DNA of 64,000 nucleotides. Source: Bremia lactucae. Lineage: Eukaryota > Oomycota > Peronosporomycetes > Peronosporales > Peronosporaceae. Shown one piece after another: positions 9,561 to 20,634 of this stretch. Both the position numbers and the translations under genes were made by a program. The first letter of the stretch is position 1; every line of letters begins with the position of its first letter. The stretch covers positions 839,308-903,307 of the forward strand of contig NC_090610.1 in NCBI RefSeq assembly GCF_004359215.1. The letters run 5' to 3'. The notes beneath the pieces were generated by a model. The model saw only the letters and a list, made by a program, of their open reading frames with translations, did no database searches and was not told where the DNA came from.

Positions 9561-11000
9561 AAAAGGATTGTAGAAACTGTATCGATTCTCAACGGATCGA
9601 TACACAACACGCAATAGTACAGCCATTGCTGACGACACACCTCGTGTCGTCAGCCCCACCCATAATAATTTGCATCTACGCACCATGTATGAGTGCCACT
9701 ATGCACCAATAAGAGGTCATAGTGGACGTGAGAAGACCTCTCTCACGATTAGTAGCGACCCCTACTGGCCACGCCTGTATGAGTTCGTCCGCAAGTACAT
9801 ACGTGCTTGCGAAGTTTGTCAACAGATGAAGCCTAATGCTTCATTCTGTGCTCCATTATAACATCTGCCTGTTCCAGCAGAGTGTTGGCAGTCCGTATCT
9901 ATATACTGTTTCTTCGACTTTTTCGAAGACGATCACAAGAATAATTGTATTCTTGTTTTTGATGATCGTTTCAGCGAGGTAGTACATCTTGCTGCAGTCC
10001 CAGAGTCGATCATAGCCAAATGCTGTGCTCGTGTCTTTGTTGGTATATTATTTCGGCTCCATTGGCAACCCTGTGAGCTGGTATCAAATCAAACCCCAGA
10101 TTCACGGCGGAGTTTTGACAATTTGTCTTCAAATCACTCGGAACACAGTTGAAAATGTCAGCTTGTGACCATCCGGAAATATACGGTCAGACAGAACGAG
10201 CAAATCATATCCTCGAAGAGATACTTCGCAGACACGTCTACTCCTTACGAGTTGGAGCGAGTTCTTGCCGATGGTTGAATTTGCTATCAACAATTCAGTG
10301 CATGCTTCTACAAAGCATTCCCAGGATTATGTGAATGGCTAACGCCATCCACGAATACCTACCTAGTTTGAGAGTGACTCTTTTTCATGGGGAAAATGTT
10401 CGAGCATTAAAAAATCTAGCTCTTGCTCATCACGCATTGACTCAACAGTCAAAGCAAGGATACCAATGTTGATTAAATCAACATTGGTATCCTTGCTTAC
10501 TCAAGACCAGCGATAAGGCTATTACTGACTCTGATAACGATGTTGAAATAGCCAGCATCGAAAACAACAATACTAGTGAAACCAATAGTGCTCCCACTAA
10601 AGAAGATTTTGACATCTCCGCAGTGCGAACTGGTCGCACTAAAGAAAAAACAAAACCGAGTCAGCAAGAGAATTCCTGCCGGCTAGATGAGCAGTCCTTC
10701 TCGTGCAAGATTCCATCGCTGATGCCGTTGACCGATAATATCGGAACTCTGATAAAACGGAAGAGCAGACGTTTTCTTACTCAACGTTAAAAATCAAGTT
10801 CACTGTCTAGGATTTATCAACCTAATAGTGTATGGAGAGAAGCACTGGACCGTTTCGTGCTGATTTCCATCGCTGATTCGTTAGACCGATAGTATCGGAG
10901 CTATGATAATTATGGAAGTGCAAACGTTCTTTTACTCAACGTTAACGATCTAGTCCTACTGCTTGCGGTAAATCTACCTAAAAGTGTAGTGACGAATATG
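9561..11000 (+). pseudogene. Gypsy C1 integrase, degenerate
   Basis: The zinc-binding N-terminal domain is visible at 9670-9861 (ECHYAPIRGHSGREK … CEVCQQMK). The core end is at 10149-10334 (CDHPEIYGQTERANHILEE), and GPY/F-region debris reaches about 10990. A perfect hairpin created inside the frame at 10452-10498 and a partial tandem copy of about 110 bp (10706-10800 compared with 10850-10930) further disrupt it. Confidence 0.78.
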
Positions 11001-11279
11001 GGCAGTAAAATTACTGTCAAAGTATATTGGCCAGCTCCATGCACCGCTTAGGCAACGCGTACACGAGCGAGCTGTCTCGCACGAAGCGAACACAAACTAC
11101 AATCTATGTTGGACGCACCACTAGTACGAGGCTTATTTCGGTTCCGAATCAAACCGGCACGGGTCAAGGCATCCGCCAAAGACTGATGGTCCCGAGTCAA
11201 GAACTGATGGTCTCGCGACAGAATCTGGTTCTCGCGAACCAGGCGTTTTGCTCAATCCTTCAAGGATGATAAATTTGTA

Positions 11280-12740
11280 CGAGCTGTCACCAGCTCGTTT
11301 TAAAGGGAGTGATGTGTCCGTTCGTATGCCATTGATCAACCGTAACTTGCGCACGGTTTTGCAACTGTTCGCGACAAACATTGTTGACCGTCGACTTTAA
11401 CTCAGACGACGGGTACGTTTATGATCTACGTCTTCCCTAAATACCGGAGGACGTGATCCAAATCATCGTGGTGACTCGGGTACGACGTGTGAGATGACTC
11501 CAATTTTTCCACCCCTCACATTCCTTGACGGACTTGAGTGGTAAGAAGCGTTTGCTAGTCGAACGATTCTTGCACCACCGCGAGGTGAAGGGGGTTCAAA
11601 CGAGTTACCTCGTTCGTTAAAGAGGGTATCCACCCTCGTATGATAAATGGGAACCTCGTTTCCAACTAATGGTGGACGTTCCAGGTCTTATTCAACAATA
11701 CGATACGACTCATCCTCTTTCTTAAAATGTCCATCGGAGAACAAGCGTTTTCTGCGCTCGTAAAAGGATTGTAAGTTCTCAACTTCTTACAGCATCTTAA
11801 AGAGATGCTGCACGTCCTTCAATAAGGGTTTTTAAGGGAGTAGGCAACCTTAAAGCATGGACTGCACCCTTAAGAAGCAGGGATATGAGTACCCAACGAG
11901 AGGCAGACAAGTCTGCCTCTCTGGACAAACGATGCAGCTTATAGCCCTCACCGACTACAACCAATCTTCAAACCGGTCACGAAAAGTAACTAGTTTGTCA
12001 AGCCAGGCCTTGCGACCAATGCTTTGCATATTCTGAACGAATACTTCCCAAGCTTAAAAAAAGAGTAACTTCCTTTGCACGATTGCAGGTGTACCATTGA
12101 TGTCGGAAAAGGCATCGATAAGAATTCAGTTTCGTCCTCGCCAGGCTCGTGAAACTTGGATGAGCCGAACATCGGAATTTCGTATCTGGTGTTCGTCATA
12201 CCTGACCAACGAATTAGGGTCGCGTAAAAGGCAACCAGGATTTATTTTCGTGCGAAAATCGCAACGCATTGTGGTCCCTATCCCGTTGGTTAATGTTAAC
12301 ATTCAAGGTAAAATAGGCTTGTAGGGATCTTTACGATAACTTCGTACTTAGTGAAGCACACTAGCACCAGTAGCATTCTTTTTTTTACATTTATACCTGG
12401 TGATGCATTTTGGCATCACCAGAGTTATCGTCGTCCATGAATTTAAAACACGATGACTCCACGCCAAAAGAATCTCACGAGTTTAATAACGTCGCCATTA
12501 CCTCTTAGGTTGTCACGTCAGAGTCCTTAGGTATTACGGACGAGGCCCCGGGTGAACCAGAGGCCTTGTAAGTGATCACCGAGTCGGACGATGACGCTGA
12601 CTCGTACCAGTCACCTCCATTGGAGAAGGAAGTGACGATCTCCCCACAGTAGACGCATGAGCGTCTACTGAAACATTTGCATTACTAGCAGCTACGCGCA
12701 CGGGTTTGATACCATGCACTTCTAAAAGTTAGAATTTAAA
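11280..12740 (-). pseudogene. Antisense ORF of gypsy C1 (aORF-C)
   Basis: The minus strand here aligns with the plus strand of 50190-51600 and 14290-15600. Shared blocks include GEDETEF after a KFHEPG motif (near 12140) and the segment around 11600-11650 matching 51340-51430. In all three places the frame lies next to family C integrase on the opposite strand, so it belongs to the element rather than being a separate insertion. In this copy it is cut by many stops. The product is unknown; the best conserved stretch (Phe-Gly-Met … Lys-Pro-Gly-Glu-Asp … Phe-Phe) looks like a globular domain. Confidence 0.6.
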
Positions 12741-12828
12741 TAACACCAACAAGTGTTCATTTACAGGAAGAGACATAATAGTACTCTCTGTTATCCGACA
12801 TCATTCACTAGAGCTACTGTTTGTTAAA

Positions 12829-12840
12829 GGGGGGGGGGTG
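12829..12840 (+). promoter_or_regulatory. Polypurine tract of gypsy C1
   Basis: AAAGGGGGGGGGG directly precedes the LTR start, as expected before a 3' LTR. The long G run is prone to length errors in sequencing. Confidence 0.6.
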
Positions 12841-12843
12841 TTA

Positions 12844-13140
12844 TGTAACGCGGTATCCCGTTAGATAAATATTTTTCTCATATAAGAGGAATAATAAGAG
12901 TTATTATCTATGAGAGAATCTTGATAAAGAAGTGCAACATTATCCTTTGATAAATTTGACTTAATAGTTTCAATATCACCAAATTTGGTAATGTTGAGGC
13001 AACGAGACAATTGTTTTGTTGATTGGTTGAATTAAGTTTAAGCGACCCCGGCAATCGTTACAAGACAAGATTGGGCGGTTCGCAAGGAGGAGCTATACAT
13101 GTTTAGTTATTAATATATCTAAGTCAGCAGATAGGAGATC
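12844..13140 (+). repeat. 3' LTR of gypsy C1, first 300 bp only
   Basis: Starts TGTAACGCGGTATCCCG after the polypurine tract and follows the family C consensus (AATATTTTTCTCATATAAGAGG … GATTGGGCGGTTCG). It is cut at 13140, where a reverse family C LTR begins. Confidence 0.75.
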
Positions 13141-13644
13141 TGTAACGAGGCACCTTCCATTAGGAGCCAACCTACACTGATATCAGTGAAGGTGAGACGC
13201 CTCGATCACTTCAAGTTCACTGATGTGCAGAGGAAGGTTACAAGTAGCTAAGAAGTCTTAGATTTAAAGGTGGAAATCAAGGCTTAGTATCGAGAAAAAG
13301 GAAAAAAATGAATTATTCTATTAACGTACTACGTAGCAATCTTCTATCCACTGACTTTAATAACTTAAATAAATAACTATGTATAGCGCCTCTATTGTAC
13401 CGTTCAATCATGTCATGGAACGATTGGCGAGGTTGATTCAACTTTATTTTAACCAAGCAATCGAACTATTGTCTTGTTGCCTCAATATTACCAAATTTGT
13501 CAGTATAATTTTTTTTTAGTAAAAATTATTAGATAACGATAATTTTGCCTTTTTTGTTTATTTCCTCTTTTAAGAGATAATATTTATTATTCCTCCTATA
13601 GGAAATATAGAGAATGATATCTTTGTAAGGGACTTCCTGTTACA
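13141..13644 (-). repeat. Complete family C LTR, reverse orientation (504 bp)
   Basis: Runs from TGTAACGAGGCACC to CTTCCTGTTACA. It is the fullest single copy of this LTR in the window and serves as the length standard. Flanking pentamers (AGATC and CCCAT) do not match, so it is either an old insertion or the product of recombination between inverted LTRs. Confidence 0.8.
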
Positions 13645-13679
13645 CCCATTACTACTTTGGGCCATATTGCGTTAACGGT

Positions 13680-14143
13680 TTTTTTAACAAGGCACCTTTC
13701 GCTAATACTGCATCAATACTCACTAACTACANNNNNNNNNNNNNNNNNNNNNNNNNNNNNNNNNNNNNNNNNNNNNNNNNNNNNNNNNNNNNNNNNNNNN
13801 NNNNNNNNNNNNNNNNNNNNNNNNNNNNNNNNNNNNNNNNNNNNNNNNNNNNNNNNNNNNNNNNNNNNNNNNNNNNNNNNNNNNNNNNNNNNNNNNTAAT
13901 TAACTTAATATGTATATATCTAAGTATGTATTTACGACTCATTGCTCACCACCCACTGCGTGTCTAGCAGCGATTGGCGGCTTGATCAAAAGACTTTAGC
14001 TAACCGATGGACAGAACTGTAGCAATGCTGCTACAATGGTACCATGTATGGTAATATTGGAAATGTTAAGAATGAATATATATTTTTTCCTTATTATTCC
14101 TCTTATAGGTAATAATATCTATGTAACGGGGCACCCCGTTACA
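13680..14143 (-). repeat. 3' LTR of gypsy C2, interrupted by an assembly gap
   Basis: Left part 13680-13731 (AAGGCACCTTTCGC) and right part 13897-14143 ending GGGGCACCCCGTTACA belong to one reverse family C LTR. It precedes aORF-C2 and pol of C2, so it is that element's 3' LTR. The end shows the family's terminal inverted repeat (TGTAACGGG … CCCGTTACA) especially clearly. Confidence 0.72.
13732..13896. other. Assembly gap (165 N)
   Basis: Run of undetermined bases inside a family C LTR. Its size is compatible with the missing middle of that LTR. Confidence 0.99.
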
Positions 14144-14289
14144 TCACTCCCTAAGCAACAATCACTGATCTAGGCTAACAGGGAGTAGTACTGTGTCTCT
14201 CAATACAAGGGGAATTGCTGATTTATTCTAATTTTAACCAATTCGTGCATGCTGACTAGGCAACCTTCAAGGTGGCAATCTAGCAGCTA

Positions 14290-15600
14290 CATTTAGTTGT
14301 GAAGCTGGCGATAAAGCAAACACAACCCAGTAGACGCTGAGGCGTCTACTGCGGCAAATAACGTGCCTCCAACTCCGATTGAAGGCGTAATTTGTGAGTT
14401 AAATTAAATGTTCGACTCAATAACAACTGCAAAGTCCTCCTGCCTATTCGGTGATGATGCCGTTAAAAGTAGTGGGTTCTAGCACATCAACTAAAGAGCT
14501 GTTCGCCAATATTTTCGATTCGTCTGAATCTCTTGTTAAGGAGTCATCTCTGATGACTCCATAATGGTGACGACGACAGTGATGCTATCATGCATCAACA
14601 TTAAAGCAGTAAGATAATTTGGAAAGGAATGCTAATCTAATGCCGACACACATGCGTGTCGCTCCCTTAAAACGCCTTGATTGCCTACTGAGGGCAACAA
14701 AATTCGTTGGTCTGGATTGACCAACGAAAGATAAAAAAAATATTCTTTTCGAGTTATCCAGGCTTCCCAAGCCTGGTGAGGACAAAAACGAAATCTTCAC
14801 GATGCCTTTGGTCGACATCGATGGTACACTGGCAAGCGTGCCAATGATGTTAATCCCTTGTTCCAAGCTTGGAAAACTTTCACAAAATGAGCAGTGCCCA
14901 GACCGCGAGGCCTGGCACAACAGAATATTAAGCAATGAGGAGACCCATGTCCTACTGCGTTAAAGGCTCAGGTTATGCGCCTAGGAAGGCGTGCCCCCTG
15001 GAAAATCCTCATTGGGGGCGTTCCTCTCTTCTGAATCGTGAAAGATTTGATCATTTGCCATTCTTATGAGCGCGCAAAGCGCTCTTTTTCCGATGGATTC
15101 TGTGGATCATTGAATGGGTCTTGCCATTAATGTTCGACGAGACCCGTAACATCGATTGAACGTTTGGCGAGGCTACCAACTATCCTAGGAGGTTTATATT
15201 CTGCCATCGAACGAGATAATTTCTACAGACCCCTTACTTAGCGGCGGTCCAAGAAGCGCTTATCGAGAAAGCGCTACAGACCATTCGAGTCCATCAATAG
15301 ATGATGATGAGGACGATAAAATGGGTCCGACTGTTCGTTGACATGATCACATTTGCGAATTTCGGCGATTGCGGTAGGAAGGGATCATATGCGTAATCGT
15401 CGTCATGACTTAAATACGACGGTTAATTGTCTTGCATCGATCGGTTAAAATTACGGTTGAGGAACTGGTTACGAGCGGCGCTTCAAGCCCTTCGCGAGGA
15501 ATTGGCGGCAGCTCTTCACGACTTTTCATCGTCATACAATGAAGCGAAGCGTCTGACCCGGACCATCAGTCTCTGACAGATGCTTCCTTAGCGTTTTCTT
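14290..15600 (+). pseudogene. Antisense ORF of gypsy C2 (aORF-C)
   Basis: Opposite strand to the C2 pol that follows on the right. It matches aORF-C5 block by block, for example the TCGTTGGTCTG / TCATCCAGGC…AAGCCTGGTGAGGA segment at 14700-14790 compared with 50790-50870. Frames are interrupted repeatedly and no start can be assigned. The 146 bp between the LTR (ending 14143) and this block would hold the polypurine tract but show no clean one. Confidence 0.55.
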
Positions 15601-15639
15601 TTTTAATTTCTTGCTGCAGTGGACCGCATTAATTTAATT

Positions 15640-18544
15640 CGCACCCGAAAAAAGACTCATACTGGTATGCGGGCGGAGAAATCCGACCTTAGACGTACGA
15701 GAGGTGCGCATCCTACAAGACAAGAAGATCTTGTATGCATTGCTTAAGCGATGCACAGAATGGGCCAATACTTGGACAGTAACATCTTGCTGCCCACATT
15801 CGTCACTACACTTTTCGGTAGATTCACCGTAGGACTAGATCGTTAACGTTAAGTAAAAAAACGTTTGCTCTCCCGTATTTATCAGATTTCCGATACTATC
15901 GGTCAACGGCATCAGCGATGGAATCCTGCACGAGAAGGACTGCTCCTCTAGCCGGCAGAAATTCTCTTGCTGACTCGGTTTTATTTTGTCTTAAGTGCGA
16001 CCGGTTCGCACTGCGGAGATGTCAAAATCTTCTTTAGTGGGAGCACTAATGTTTTCACTAGTATTGTTGTTTTCGATGCTGACTATTTCAGCATCGTTGT
16101 CAAAGTCAGTAATAGCCTTATCGCTGGTCTTGAGTTTGTCCACTTCAATGTTGATTATATCAACATTGGTATCCTTGCTTTGACTGTTGAGTCAATGCGT
16201 GATGAGCAAGAGCTAGATTTTTTAATGCTCGAACATTTTCCCCATGAAATAGAGTCACTCTCAAACTAGGTAGGTATTCGTGGATGGCGCTAGCCATTCA
16301 CATAATCCGGGGAATGCTTTGTAGAAGCATGCACTGAATTGTTGATAGCAAATTTAACCATCGGCAAGAACTCGCTCCAACTCGTAAGGAGAAGACGTGT
16401 CTGCGAAGTATCTCTTCGAGGATATGATTTGCTAGTTCTGTCTGACCGTATATTTCCGGATGGTCACAAGCTGACATTTTCAACTGTGTTCCGAGTGATT
16501 TGAAGACAAATTGTCAAACTCCGCCGTGAATCTGGGGTTTGATTTGATACCAGCTCACAGGGTTGCCAATGGAGCCGAAATAATATACCAACAAAGACAC
16601 GAGCACAGCCTTTGGCTATGATCGACTCTGGGACTGCAGCAAGATGTACTACCTCGCTGAAACGATCATCAAAAACAAGAATACAATTATTCTTGTGATC
16701 GTCTTCGAAAAAGTCGAAGAAACAGTATATAGATACGGACTGCCAACACTCTGCTGGAACAGGCAGATGTTATAATGGAGCACAGAATGAAGCATTAAAC
16801 TTCATCTGTTGACAAACTTCGCAAGCACGTATGTACTTGCGGACGAACTCATACAGGCGTGGCCAGTAGAGGTCGCTACTAATCGTGAGAGAGGTCTTCT
16901 CACGTCCACGATGACCTCTTATTGGTGCATAGTGGCACTCATACATGGTGCGTAGATGCAAATTATTATGGGTGGGGCTGACGACACGAGGTGTGTCGCC
17001 AGCAATGGCTGTACTATTGCGTGTTGTGTATCGATCCGTTGAGAATCGATACAGTTTCTACAATCAATTTAACGATGGTTAAGATGGATTTTTAAGGTAA
17101 TCCATCAACCCTTTAAGAGCCTTATCGTCTTGATAAGCTCTTCTAAAGTCGTCAAGTAATGTTGACGACGGAACACTTATTGTTGCAACAGCGGCCTTAT
17201 GCTCACTTGCGATTTGCGCAGCCAGCTCAAAATCGGGCCGAGGACGACTTAATGTCGTCGCTGATGCCCTTTCGCGCGGTTTATATTTTAAAGAGAAGTT
17301 ATCCGCAAAGAAAGACAACCATCTCGCCATTCTTTGCGAGAGGTGTGAAAGACGCATGGTCAGTATAAGCAACGTACGGCGTAGATAAACCCCTAAACTT
17401 CGTCAGTGCCTAATTCATGGCAAGGAGTTCCTTGTCATGCACTGGATAACTACGTTCAGCTGGTTGAAGCTGACGCAGCTGATAGAAGACGATGCGCTCT
17501 GCCCGTCTGTGTCATATTGCATTAAAGCACAGATGATTGCAAAATTGATGGCGTCACAGACCACGTGAAATGGATTGCCTTGGTCCGCAATCGCCAAAAT
17601 TGGCGATTTCATCAAGCTTTGCTTGATACCCTCACGGAACGCTGACAATCAGCATTACATGACCACTTTACATTTTTCTTTAAGAAAGAAGAAAGATGTA
17701 CTGTCATTTCGGCATAATTGCGGGAGTACTTATGTAAGTACGCCGCTAAGCCGAGGAATTTTCGAAGTCCCTTTTTATCGACTGACACAGGCCAGTTGGT
17801 TATCGATTAATCGCAAGATTAGGGTATGCACCATGTCTATCCACACTGCACCCAAGAAGTGGTATTTCGCTTGCAGCGAATACACACTTCTTGTGATTTG
17901 CAGACACTTTATGCTTACACCGAAGTGTAAGAAACTTTAGGACGTGGGTACGATGTACTTCAACGTCCGACTTTCCGTTGATGGCTCTGCTATGACGAAG
18001 ACGTCATCAACTTAACTCGGTGCAAAATCCCGAACCGATCTCAACAGATTGGTAACACATCTGTTAAATGTCGCAGGGGATTACTAAGGTAATGTAGCCT
18101 AATTAGCCATTCCCGTAGCATTCCGCCTGGGTGCTTACTGCTGTGAACGGGATATCTTGTTCACGCATAAAAACCTGATAGAATCCACCTGCTAAGCGAT
18201 CCGCAAAGAATTTTCGATAGCTAGTACTTGCTCACGAGGCAATGGCCATTGCTTCATGACACAGTATTTCGAACCTGGTATCAGGTCCATTTAGTGTCGA
18301 GCGCTTTTATCCTAAGGCAACCCGCACGGTACAGATTCGCGGAATACACTTTCGTCTATCAATCAGCTGCTGAGAACCAACTCGTTCTCAGAAAATACTA
18401 TTGCCCGCAAAAATATCAGCCAAGTACTTGTAAGCTGTGATAACTCCGCAGATCCGCTTGACTTCGTTACTACGGAGACCACGCAAGAGCCGCTTCGGTT
18501 CTTGCGTTGGCAATTGAGTTACCTTAAAGTTTACTTCGGAGGCG
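15640..18544 (-). pseudogene. Gypsy C2 pol: integrase, RNase H, reverse transcriptase
   Basis: Read from right to left: reverse transcriptase debris (18540-17700), RNase H (17648-17415, FHVVCDAINFAIICALMQ), linker (17372-17079), integrase zinc domain (16961-16770), integrase core end (16483-16298, CDHPEIYGQTELANHI) and the C-terminal region to about 15640. Several broken reading frames are the same as in C1, down to the same internal stops, with only scattered differences. It ends abruptly at 18544, where gag of C3 begins in the other orientation. It has no gag or 5' LTR of its own. Confidence 0.8.
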
Positions 18545-20534
18545 CTATCAGATTAAGTGTATAGGCGCCCCCTCCAGAAGTCTATCTCGCAACGAGTGAA
18601 AGGCTCACTCATTTGAGTGACCTGAAATGAGAGCAGTCGAACGCATAAGTTTGTACGTAGGCGGGCCAGCCGTTGGAGCCATGCTTTTGAGCTGAACATT
18701 ATGCGGCAGTAGCCGAGCTCATACAACTGAACTCTTCGGGGCCAACAAAAGTATCCTTGCTTCGCCAGCAAGGCTCTCAACACGCAGAGGAGTTGAGAGG
18801 ACAGGGTGCTCAACAGTTAGAACTGTTGAGACAGCAGCATTTACATGCTGCTAGCGGACCGATGCATTCGCGTCGACCCAAAAGCTTAACGATTGAAATC
18901 TCTAAGTTTAAGGCAGTCGAAAGCGACTCCATTTTAAAATGGTTCGTCGAACAAGACGAGCCACAGAAGCTCGCCACATGGATGGCGATGCGACAAAAGT
19001 GATGTTTGGCATGTCGAACTTGGCCGGACGTGCTTTTGCTAATAAGTTACTATCAAACCTTTTACAAACGGTAGAAATATTGAAAAATCAAATTCACAAA
19101 AATCATAATATTTCTGACCACTTTTTCATAAAATTCCGTCACGCACCGAGTACCATCCTGAATAGCCTCCTTGATCGATATTTGCACTATCTTTATTTTA
19201 CAGAAATCAAGAACGGCATTTTTGAAATCTTGGGTCTTAGGGCTCGAGCTTCACGACCCATTGGTTTTTGGGTCAGCTGGGGTCTTTAAGACCCGGCTTA
19301 GGAAAACATTTGAGCCGACGTGCCAAATTCAGGGCTCGATCCGAGCTCCTGGATTTGAAGCAGGGCAAGCGTGATCTTCGCACCTATGCCCAACATACAC
19401 GGCTCCTTGTAAGTGGTATTGTGAGTCATCCATTAGATAAACAATCACAGGAAATTGTTTTTATAAAGGGCTTGCAGAAGGTCCCGTCAATACTCACCTG
19501 TTTTAGCTCAAACCAGAGACGCTAGATCAAGCGATCTCTGTAGCGGAACAGGAGGACTTCAGCCTGAAACAGGCTTTCATTCAGCTTCGAGCTTCTGTCC
19601 TCCGAGACGACAAGAAGACGGAGGCCCAGAACCTATGGGGACCTCTCGTATGTAGAGAGCGAGAAACCTAGCTCCTTAAGTTACAAAAGATTGCAAAAAT
19701 GCAATCTTTGTCTAAAGACATGGTGCCCCATGCAGAGTGCCTAGAAAACTGAGCGAAACCCCCGCTAGGAATTGCGGAGGACGCGGATCCGACGTCATTA
19801 CGAAATCGCAACGGCGGGGCGAATCGTAGAACGGACGGGATCCGTAGGTGCGGAGCGCCCTACTGACCCGGCAGCGTCAAAAGAATTTGCAGACCTTTGA
19901 CGAAAGTTGCTCCTCATACACAAACATTGTGTGTAACTGCACCAGGTGATTAGGTTACCTCATCACCTTAATAATAGTGGCAATATAAATTGCCACTAAA
20001 GTCCCTGGTCGATTGTGGGGCGTCGAACAATTTATTCGGCGTCAATCGCTAGAAGATTGCAAACTAAAAATTCATTGAGCGCGACCTCTAACGATGATGA
20101 CAGTGCGTCTAGCAACATGCGCATCTGGAGCAGTAAAGAAAGTGTAGTTGGTATGAAAAAAGGTTAAAGGGTAAACGGTACGGTGAATATTTTATCATAC
20201 TGGATTCAGATGACAAATTTGATGTCATCCTTCGAATATCATGGCTCAGAAAGCATGAGCCATGCTTAAATTGGAAGCATCAATCCTTTATGATGCTTGT
20301 CTCTTGTTCAATAGATGGTTATCTGATGACCGTGCTGGAGCGCCCACAAGCGAGTGGATGTCCTACTGGTGAGTGCGATGGCCTTACTTGTAGTTCTTGG
20401 GTCGTTTGCACGACTATGCAAGACCACAGTGTAACTACCCATCACACTGTGGGGCTAGATTTCGACGGCTGCGCACAAGCACAGGCAGCGTCCAAGTTCG
20501 ATCATTCGAATATGTTAAGTGGTAGGAAACAAGG
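18545..20534 (+). pseudogene. Gypsy C3 gag-protease region, first copy
   Basis: Begins within gag (AVERISLYVGGPAVGAM), continues through TLLVSGIVSHPLDKQSQEIV (near 19400-19450), zinc-knuckle debris and a retropepsin-like active site (VDCGASNNLF, near 20010-20040). A stretch of about 195 bp (19031-19226) is absent from the same place in C1 and looks like an insertion. All frames are broken. The block appears identical to 20635-22624 beyond the N gap. Confidence 0.75.
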
Positions 20535-20634
20535 NNNNNNNNNNNNNNNNNNNNNNNNNNNNNNNNNNNNNNNNNNNNNNNNNNNNNNNNNNNNNNNNNN
20601 NNNNNNNNNNNNNNNNNNNNNNNNNNNNNNNNNN
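20535..20634. other. Assembly gap (100 N)
   Basis: Exactly 100 N, the conventional placeholder for a scaffold join of unknown size. The sequence on both sides is the same, with an offset of 2090. Confidence 0.99.

Noticed and set aside
13657..13942. Open frames spanning undetermined bases on both strands
   Set aside because: They are open only because the sequence is N. The real sequence is a family C LTR.
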